DNA of 64,000 bases. It comes from Ascarosepion bandense. Its lineage: Eukaryota; Mollusca; Cephalopoda; Sepiida; Sepiidae. The notes under the pieces were generated by a model. The model worked only from the letters and a program-made list of their open reading frames with translations. It did no database searches and was not told where the DNA came from. A program made the translations under genes and the position numbers. Where the stretch lies: contig JBBBDQ010000330.1 in the NCBI GenBank assembly GCA_037127315.1, forward strand, positions 4,552,501 to 4,616,500. The letters are read 5' to 3'. Below are positions 56,291 through 64,000 of the stretch, one piece after another (the first letter of the stretch is position 1; the number at the start of each line of letters is the position of its first letter).

Positions 56291-57587
56291 AAAGAAAAAC
56301 ATGTTTATTTTTATTATTATAATGCTGATTATTGAAAAATGTTTTTAATATGGTTGCGTGGAAATGTGCTACTTCGATTTGCAATAAATAGTGAAATAGT
56401 GGTATTTTTAAAAAAAAAATATTTTTATTAACAAAAACAAAAGAGCTATTCTCGTTTATTTTTTTAAATTGCTAAGTATAATCTTACTTCAAGCGATATG
56501 TAAATGTCGCTAAAATATATCACAAGTAAAAAATATTAAAGACTATGCAAACGAGTTAAAGGTTGACTCCGTCTGAGGGAGTTGCCACAAAATTACGGTC
56601 TCCAAAAGGTCATAATCGTGTTCTGCGTATGTTATATTTCATTTATTCAAATGAGAGCCAAAAACAATTAAATGTGACTAGCTCAAAAACAAGGGACGTA
56701 ATTCAATAATCTTAAAAATAAATTTGTAATTTTCCCCTTATGTATAATTTTGTACTTTTTCTTGTGTGTAACAAGTTTTGTGGGTAAATTGTAATCAACA
56801 AAATCCAATTCACAAATTATTTTAATGATTTAAAATTATTTTCTTATATACCACTCTTGTTTGATTTTCCTGTACTTCATTTTTTTATAGCACTAAAAAG
56901 ATTAACATGAAAACCGAATTACCTACCTTACATTTTTTTTAACTAACCTCATAACAAAACCTAAATAATGTAGTTAATGGTATCTTCTGTTGGATTTAGG
57001 TGATAATGGCACCAGTAAAAATGACAAGTGGAAAAATAAAATAAAAAAACTCGATCTGATATTAGTTGATCTCATAATCTGGTTTTTGGAAGCAAATTTT
57101 TTCTCCTTTATTACTTCCATGATGGAGTTGTGGTAAAACCACTAAGTCTAAGATCAATAGTGTAATTGACGGTTCCCGGACAACAGGACTAGAAGTAAAT
57201 AAACAGACAACTGTCCTCTGATTAGAAATTTAACTTTAAATAACTTAGCTAATTGTGTTTAGTTTTAAAGTTGATTAAAGAGTCCGTTTTTCACTTGTAC
57301 CATTTTTTTTTTTACTTGTTTCATTATTATCGGTGTCACTTTTATCAATCACCATCTTCAACTATCATGTTATTAATCACTAAGAAGATGTTGTGAACCC
57401 ACATGATGTTAATATATTTGTGTGCATAGAATTTCTATAGAAACTAACGGACGCAGTTACGAAACGAAAATGGTTCACTCGTTATAAAATAATATTCGTG
57501 TCTGTACTTCCGAAAAAATGAGAAAAAAAACAAAAAATGAATCAAACCTAAAAAAACAGCTGATATCCAAACAAACTAGAGTACATA

Positions 57588-57628
<41 letters not shown>

Positions 57629-58999
57629 GGTCCTCCTCCACAACAATACAATAAAAACAAAAATATGGAAAATATTTAAAATAACTGACATACACTTCCC
57701 TAAAAAAAAAAAAAAAAAAAACTATAAAAACAAAAATTATCAACGAAAATACAATTCAAATTAGTTACAGCTGCATGGATAATATGGAGAAAATAACTCA
57801 GCACAATAAAAAAATACTCAATATCAATAACACCCAGTAAAATAATACCATTAAATGTAACTGCCAAAATAAAGAAAATTGCCCATTTAACAGTAAATGT
57901 TTAACCAATATATATTATCGTAACTAACAATATTAATGCAGAAGAAAAAATATATAGGCGCCACAAAAAAGCTTTTAAAGAAATATATAACCACAAAGTG
58001 TCAATCGAAAGAAAAAAAAATACACGAATAACACAATCCTATCAAAATACATTTAGAGCCAAAAAGAAAATATCCCTACTAAAATCTAATGGGAAATCAT
58101 AAAAAGAGCAGCCTCATACAGTATGAACAGTAAAAGTTACAAATTCGGCTTAGAGAAAAGATTAACAATCAGCTTCAAACATCAAAATAAACTCTTAAAC
58201 AAGAAAATTGAAATAAGGGATAAATGTAGGCATATAAATAAAATACATATTTTATCATTTAAGCACACACTCAAAGCAAACAAATAAATAAACCCCCTGA
58301 TAATTAATAGCTCAACATAAGACACCAGAACAAATAAAATAGTAACCATTAAATAAAAACGAAATATTAGATGAACGATATAAGCAAATATTTACTTCAA
58401 CACCTATACACATTTTTTTAACAATTTCATGCATGTACGTGCGTGAAGGAGTATGTTTTTTTTTTCTCAAATAAAGAAGCAAAAAAACAAAACAAAACAA
58501 AAAACACATTGTATATAGCCAACAACTTTGATAACACAAAAATAACTTTACCATTTAAGCATTTGTTTATTAGTAATAAAGCACATATATAGGTGTACAT
58601 GTGCGCATGCGTATACCTACATACGTACAAATACGAAGATTCAGGTATGTGCATGCATGAATGTATAAATACAAACATATACACCTTAATTCAAAATAAA
58701 ATTTAATTATTAATCTAACCTCCTACAAATAACTTTATATGTAATATATTTATTATTTAAACATCGATATCATTAGTTTCACACACACACACACACATTT
58801 TTAAAACATTGATATCAATTATTTACCTATAAAAAAAAAAAAACGAAATACAACTTCACTAGTAAAAAACAAAAAGAAAAGGCCAAACTTGTTTCAAAAT
58901 TGAAAGTGTCTCATCAAGTAGTTAATGATGGTAATGTTTTATTTATTCCTTTTATGTAACATTTCAGATCTGTAAAAGTACAATATGAATAAAAGGAAA
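56291..58999. other. AT-rich DNA, no gene recognised
   Basis: (TA)n at 57591-57624, poly(A) at 57702-57720, (CA)n at 58780-58797. Base composition is extremely A-rich in 57640-58300. No motif-bearing ORF. Confidence 0.5.
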
Positions 59000-59089
59000 A
59001 CTTAACTTAACCGACGCGTTTCGTCCTCTGCTGGACTTTATCAAGACAAATGTCACTTGCCTTTATATATTTTTCTTTTATCCCTCCCT

Positions 59090-59126
<37 letters not shown>

Positions 59127-59279
59127 CGAACTATTGTTTTCATTTTTGTTGATGAATGATATTATAGACACGGCGTCCAAGTACCCTCTGGCTATTATCA
59201 GATGTCTGTTTGGCTGATATGGAATATCTACTATTGATTGTGTAATTTTGTCCCTGTGATGCCAGTTAATAACATCTAT
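59000..59279. other. Element-end motif and CA tract
   Basis: Minus strand 59042-59008 reads CTTGATAAAGTCCAGCAGAG then GACGAAACGCGTCGG, a short hairpin motif (GTCC/GGAC) of the kind found near ends of several invertebrate retroelements. (CA)n at 59094-59124. No coding region. Confidence 0.35.
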
Positions 59280-59728
59280 ATTGACAATTACTCATCTCAA
59301 AAATGAAATACGATGTTATAAAAAGCGTTAGGAGACCGCCATGATAAGCAAATATTGAAACAATCTGACATTGAACGTCCTTCGCGCCATTGACGTATTG
59401 GATATGAGAATCGGTTATGCAAAATCCAAAGGATGATCTGCAATGCAATCGATCCTGACGTGGCAGCCCGCCTTCAATCACTTTCTCACCGACGTAATCT
59501 ACCTTTTCTACAAGTATTTTCCTGGGAACTGCTCTGACGAGCTCTTTTCCCTCGTTTTCTGACCACATGTATTTATGCGTGTTGCTAGACTGGCATCAAG
59601 GTCCTACCCTTTTACAGTCGAAAGAGTTAAATGTAAGTTTCTTTTCTAGCACTTCCCGTTTGTGGAAATCCTTTCTGTTTGCTTGCTTCCCTGAAAGTTT
59701 GAATGCAACATCAAATTTTTATACTTCA
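59280..59728 (+). pseudogene. LINE-B C-terminal fragment
   Basis: Frames give MICNAIDPDVAARLQSLSHR (~59430-59490), ELLxRALFP-like residues, then FFSSTSRLWKSFLFACFPES (~59644), matching the end of the LINE-B ORF. It stops where LINE-A begins on the other strand. Confidence 0.75.
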
Positions 59729-60850
59729 TCTATGACGAGATCGTCTAGCATTCAGTGCCATGCAGGAGGAAAGATATCGAGTAGCAGTTCAGTACTTACT
59801 TGTTTCTAGGATGTGCGTTGTGGTACAGTGGATATCGGCTCGGAACGAGAAACCGGGGAGCCGAATTCGAATTCCAGTTGAATCCATATTCACTTACGCG
59901 CAAATACCCTTGGGAAAGTATTAATTCGTCTCTTCCTTCCAGTTATGAGTTAAATAGCAGTACAGATTGGGTTCTATAGCCTTGGTCGGCAACCAGTCTA
60001 CCGCAGAAAGCAATGGCAACCTACTGCGGGATAATCTTCTACCCAGTCAGTCATTTCTCTTTCGAGACATGATCACTCAAGCGTGTATCACGTATGGCAC
60101 TTAACTGACTGACTGACTTGTTTCTAGCGTAATTTTTCTATTTCTTAGTACTCTTAGTTTTTGGGATGCTTCCTTGGCTATCCCAATACGCCTTCGGATT
60201 TCAGTGTCACACTTACCATGCTTAGGTAAAACTCATTTAAATTTCCGCACTTGTTTAAATTTTGGGATCCTTTTCCTAACAACCACGCATTTCTGTCTTC
60301 TTGCAGTTGATGTCTGATCTTTTCTTCCAACAAGATTTATTGTATGAAAATACAATTTTGACACAAGGCCGATGATTGGGTAGGAGGAACAAAAACTGAG
60401 GCTGGTCGTCAAAACTATTCAATTCCTAGCTAACCCGACTCACGACCCAACCACTCTTTACAATTCCCATTCACCATAAAGGCCCATCAATCGTCAATAT
60501 ACCTCATACTCTCAGGGAACCTAAAAAAGGATATAATCCCCACATGAATTTTAAAAATTCTTTTATGTACAATATATCTACAAAATATATAAAATTACAC
60601 GAGGCTCTCTTGCTAAGGGAGATGAGGGGGAGAAAAAATTAATTTGGCTTGGGAAAATAGATCCTTTCTTCTCACTTTTCTTCACTAACTTCTGCAGGAG
60701 GTTTATAGTTTTCTTTCCATGTCTGCTATCAATACTGTGTCATCTGCATACGTTATGTTAAGATTGTTGCAGCCAATAATATATCCTGGTAGGACTTCAA
60801 GTTCTTAGAATCACCTCATTCCATAGGTTGAATTAAATCCGTCAAAACAT
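59729..60850 (-). pseudogene. LINE-A remnant interrupted by S1 and another insert
   Basis: Minus strand: YADDTVLIADMERK equivalent at ~60765-60724 (second catalytic Asp kept), then an unassigned ~350 bases (60330-60690), then RRIGMAKEA-like residues (~60200), and after the S1 insertion the region matching CYVMSVLQYG and further (59809-59735). Order agrees with LINE-A. Confidence 0.7.
59810..60115 (+). mobile_element. S1 SINE in LINE-A remnant
   Basis: Full-length S1 with GGATGTGCGTTGTGGTACAG, B box GAATTCGAATTCC, and the ACTGACTG end. Exact 12-bp target duplication ACTTGTTTCTAG (59798-59809 and 60116-60127). Confidence 0.95.
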
Positions 60851-61859
60851 TGCATTTATAACATCGAAGATGAGAATAGTTTGAATTAATAAAACTATGT
60901 AACTGGCATTTTGATTTATTTTATCTGTAGTTCTTTTTAATGAGTCAAATATTAATAATTAGAACTTAAAACTCATTGAGTAGAACAGCCTGACTAAGTT
61001 AAAATAACAATAGAAGTTTAAAAATTCAGTATCTGTAATAATCGCCTTCAGAGTGGTCTCCCTTAGCACGAAGAACAGTACTACATTCAAACTTTGCTTG
61101 TCACAAGTGCTAAGCCGCCGAGATTTCTAAAACTTAGTATTTCAAAAGAAAAATGTTCAACTTTCGTGCTCCCCCACACAAAATATAAAAATGGCGGTTA
61201 TTCCCTTGACACCGATATTACCGTGCATACTTTCGACTTCATCGCCAATGTTTGCTTACAAGATTATAAAAAATACGTGTGATATTTTTAGGTATCTCCT
61301 AATTCGCTAGAAAGAAAAAAAAAAAAAAAAAAAACAGCATGATATGAAGAAGACAGGTCCTAAACTTAATAAAAACGAAGATTTCTATCAAAATGTTTAT
61401 TATTATGAAAGATCAAAGTATTTTTTTTTTTAACTATTCAATAAATTTTTTGAATCCAACACATTCGAAATTTCGATAAAATAAATTATTTTTTCGTCAG
61501 CGGGTAACCAAATCGTTACCAGATTTTATAATGGATAATGTAAATTAACGTAACTTCCCCGCTATCCGGTGATAAAAAAAAACAAACATTTGGAAATTCT
61601 TGCAGAAATCAAATAATTGTCGGAGTTTAACGAAACTTTCAGGACTGACTTACAAATGAATGAAATCATTTTTTACAAAATCTCAGTAAAAGTATTTTTT
61701 GTTTTTGCATCTGTCCCCACCCACCTCAACGTAAATTCATGAAATTTTGTAGCGAAAATGTGTTTTATTGGTTAAGCGCAGTAATCTTTAGGGAATGCAA
61801 ATCATCTTTTATTTTTTCAAACAGTTGCTCTTTTTCCTAAAGCAGGAAAAAAAAAAAAA
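60851..61859. other. No gene recognised
   Basis: AT-rich with A/T runs; no assignment. Confidence 0.45.
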
Positions 61860-62530
61860 AAAAAGGACGACAAATAAACTACAAGAAAACTGAATGCATG
61901 GTCGTCAGTAAAAAGAGAAGCCCAAAATGCCAACGACATTCCGGGGATACTAGAATCAAGCAGGTATTTAAATACATAAGTGTTATAAAGGAAAGTGCGA
62001 AACATATCTGAAGGCGAATTGGCATGGCCAAGGATGCATTCCAGCAACTTAGAGTATTGAGAGACAGGAAAATTTCGCGAGAAACAAGGAGTACTGGATT
62101 GCTACGTGACGTCTGTTCTTCAATATGGTAGTGAATGCTGGACAAAGTCAGATGGAGAGACGTAAAACAACCGAAATGTGGTTCTACAGAAGGATGCTGA
62201 GGATACCATGAACAGAGCATGCGAGTAATGATGAGGTTTCGAAGAGGATGGAAACAAAAGGAAACTAATACTTTATATCAGAAAAAGACAGGTAAAGTTC
62301 CTGGGATATTTAATGAGGAAGAAAGACTTGGAGAATCTGAGACTCTCAGGTCTAGAAGAGAAGAGACAGGGGAAAGCGCGTAACATACTAGTCAAGCTTA
62401 AGCAATTGTATGGCAGAGCAGGGTTTGAGTGGAGTAGCAGGAGAAAGCGTGCTAAGAAGAGCCACTAGGGGTAGGAAGATGTGAAAGTCTATGATCGCCT
62501 ACGACCTGAAGGGACACGGCACATAGAAGA
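61860..62530 (+). pseudogene. LINE-A 3' fragment
   Basis: Starts inside the RT after the YADD block (YKKTECMVVSKKRSPKCQ, ~61880) and continues through RRIGMAKDAFQQL (~62010), SVLQYGSECW (~62115) and the 3' end GATCGCCTACGACCTGAAGG (~62492). Preceded by an A run at 61846-61863. Many frameshifts. Confidence 0.85.
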
Positions 62531-63150
62531 ATGCAGAAAATATAACCGAAACAACCAGTCCTCACTTCACGACCGGGTTCCATTTTAATTTGCTAAGTGA
62601 GAAATTATACTTGACCGCTAACTGAAGCATATTGTCGTCCCTTTAAAAAATAAATAAAAATTAATTATAGCGTCAAAAATTATAATTAAATAATTATAAC
62701 AATTTTAATTATTAATTCACTCTAAACAAATACAAATCAACCTTTACTCTAGACACAAACACGTGACAACCTCGCTACCGGACAGGCGGTCAACAAAAAT
62801 TTCGGCTGCTTTTTCTTTTCAGACTACTTCGGTAACGTTTGTCTCTTAAATACTCGAAGATTCTGCGTAAGTAAACTCCAGGCACTTCTTTTACTTACTA
62901 AATTATATGGACACTAATTACACAAAAACTTATATGTAAATCATATGAGAAATATTGTGTATACCCTCTACTCATTCTTTAACCTCTTATTTTGTCAGAT
63001 TTCAATCCGTATATTCGAGCTACAATTTGACCCATAACTCAAGTTTACTCAGTATTACCGAATATCGTGACTCCAACAGCATGAAACAACCTGATAAATA
63101 TTCGTTTCGTTGTTTCCACGTCTTGCTGTTTCTCATTTTTTACGAGTAGT
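62531..63150. other. No gene recognised
   Basis: AT-rich, unassigned. Confidence 0.45.
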
Positions 63151-63156
63151 TTATGA

Positions 63157-63445
63157 GGATGTGTGTTGTGGTACAGTGGATATCGGCTCGGAACGAGATC
63201 CAGTTGAATCCATTGTATTCACTTACGCGCAAATACCCTTGGGAAAGGTATTAATCCATCTCTTCCTTCCAGTATGGGTTAAATAGCAAGACAGACTGGG
63301 TTCTATAGCCTTGGTCGGCAACCAGTCTACCGCAGAAAGCAATGGCAACCTACTGCGGGATAATCTTCTGCCCAGTCAGTCATGTCTCTTTCGAGACATG
63401 ATCGCTCAAGCGTGTATCACGTATGGCACTTAACTGACTGACTGA
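63157..63445 (+). mobile_element. S1 SINE with internal B-box deletion
   Basis: GGATGTGTGTTGTGGTACAG start, then GGCTCGGAACGAGATCCAGT: the B box present in other copies is deleted (about 25 bases between CGGAACGAGA and TCCAG). Hairpin and CTTAACTGACTGA end intact. Flanks AGTTTATGAG and AATTTATGGG may be an imperfect target duplication. Confidence 0.9.
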
Positions 63446-63649
63446 ATTTATGGGTTTTAAAATTATTTACTGAGTTCATGTCACACTGGCACCATTTGTA
63501 ACATTTATTTTTAAATGTTCATACAGTAAAGGATTGTACGGAAAAGTAAACGAATACGAAATTCAGTTTTATTTTCTACATTCGCTTTGCATACTGTAAA
63601 TACAGTACAAGTACAATTTTATTTGATCCATTTTGAAACAAACAATATC

Positions 63650-63815
63650 TGAGCAGAATTAAATAACACGAAACATGTCCAACTGAAGGAAAATCTACTC
63701 CTGCAGATTGAATAAAGGGTCCCCCAATGTTACGCAGGTCGACAAGCACGTGATGAAGGCCGGGGGTGGGGGGCAGAACGGCCGAAACATTATGATAACA
63801 AAGGAATAGTTTTTC
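63650..63815 (+). mobile_element. S4 SINE 3' part
   Basis: GATTGAATAAAGGGTC, then GTGATGAAGGCCGGGGGTGG followed by CAGAACGGCCGAAAC (63752-63788), as in the S4 copy at 15755. The tRNA-like 5' part is missing. Confidence 0.5.
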
Positions 63816-63937
63816 TCTGAAAAATATTAATGTTGCAATTTTTATTCCTGTTAATTTCTATCAACCATTGTCTTTTGGTGCCAGTAAGCCTTACATTATT
63901 CTTTGTCTATCCTTTCTTTCTCTCTTCACCCTTATAT

Positions 63938-64000
63938 ATCATCCGCAGACAGATCTGTTTCGCTGTATCACAGCTCATCAGTACGGTTAGACTCCGATTG
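63938..64000 (-). mobile_element. S2 element 3' end at window edge
   Basis: Contains an intact hammerhead and the CAATCGGAGTCTAACCG block just before it; the tRNA-like part would lie beyond the window. Preceded on the left by a short TATA stretch, the S2 tail. Confidence 0.8.
63940..63990 (-). ncRNA. Hammerhead ribozyme motif, best copy
   Basis: Minus strand: stem I CCGTA pairing with TGCGG, core CTGATGAG, stem II CTGTGATACAG, CGAAAC, palindromic stem III CAGATCTG, triplet GTC followed by TGCGGATG. All core bases conserved; stem I pairs fully, with one G-U. Confidence 0.8.

Overview
The window looks like repeat-dominated, AT-rich intergenic (or long-intron) DNA of an invertebrate animal. My best guess is a cephalopod mollusc, because of the mix of tRNA-derived SINEs, RTE-type and jockey-like LINE debris, (TA)n tracts and hammerhead-bearing short elements; this taxon call is inference from memory of such repeats. 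I see no host protein-coding gene, no intact tRNA or rRNA gene, no operon structure and no CRISPR array. Almost every open reading frame is a transposon remnant, a satellite, or chance.

Working names used below. LINE-A: RTE-type APE endonuclease plus reverse transcriptase. LINE-B: jockey-like, 3' end in a conserved tail plus poly(A). LINE-C: a third reverse transcriptase. S1: tRNA-derived SINE ending in ACTG repeats; older S1 relatives carry a 5S rRNA-derived head. S2: short element with a tRNA-like promoter and a hammerhead ribozyme. S3: tRNA-derived SINE. S4: tRNA-derived SINE with a conserved central motif. S5: short element sharing its 3' tail with LINE-B. S6: short unclassified repeat.

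Layout. 1-0.7 kb: purine satellite. 0.9-9.6 kb: S4 copies, a Helitron, LINE-A fragments (one with a 60-bp palindrome), a palindromic element between TA tracts, and S2 hammerhead elements. 9.7-15.6 kb: mariner and Tc1-like remnants, S1 and S5 nested in one another, LINE-B copies. 17-24.8 kb: S3, S5, LINE-A, LINE-B and 5S-like fragments. 25.6-29.2 kb: two nearly identical ~397-bp inverted arms around a 2.84-kb core with SINE and mariner debris. 29.4-31.3 kb: a LINE-B copy split by two S1 insertions, then a second Helitron. 32.5-34.1 kb: (GA/GAATG) satellite. 34.1-36.5 kb: promoter-like repeats. 36.0-39.9 kb: the most complete LINE-A, preceded by repeated 5' units and carrying an in-frame duplication. 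40-44 kb: TA tracts, a deleted mariner, a small inverted repeat. 44.4-45.2 kb: a 21-bp minisatellite of about 40 uniform copies. 45.4-64 kb: LINE-C, a hAT-type MITE with perfect target duplication, S1, S5 and LINE remnants, ending in another S2 hammerhead at the window edge.

How the parts relate. S5 shares its tail with LINE-B, so LINE-B is the likely source of its retrotransposition machinery. S1 has a structured, non-poly(A) tail and clear 10-12 bp target duplications. S2 joins an internal RNA polymerase III-type promoter to a self-cleaving RNA motif, and the (TA)n microsatellites begin at its 3' end.
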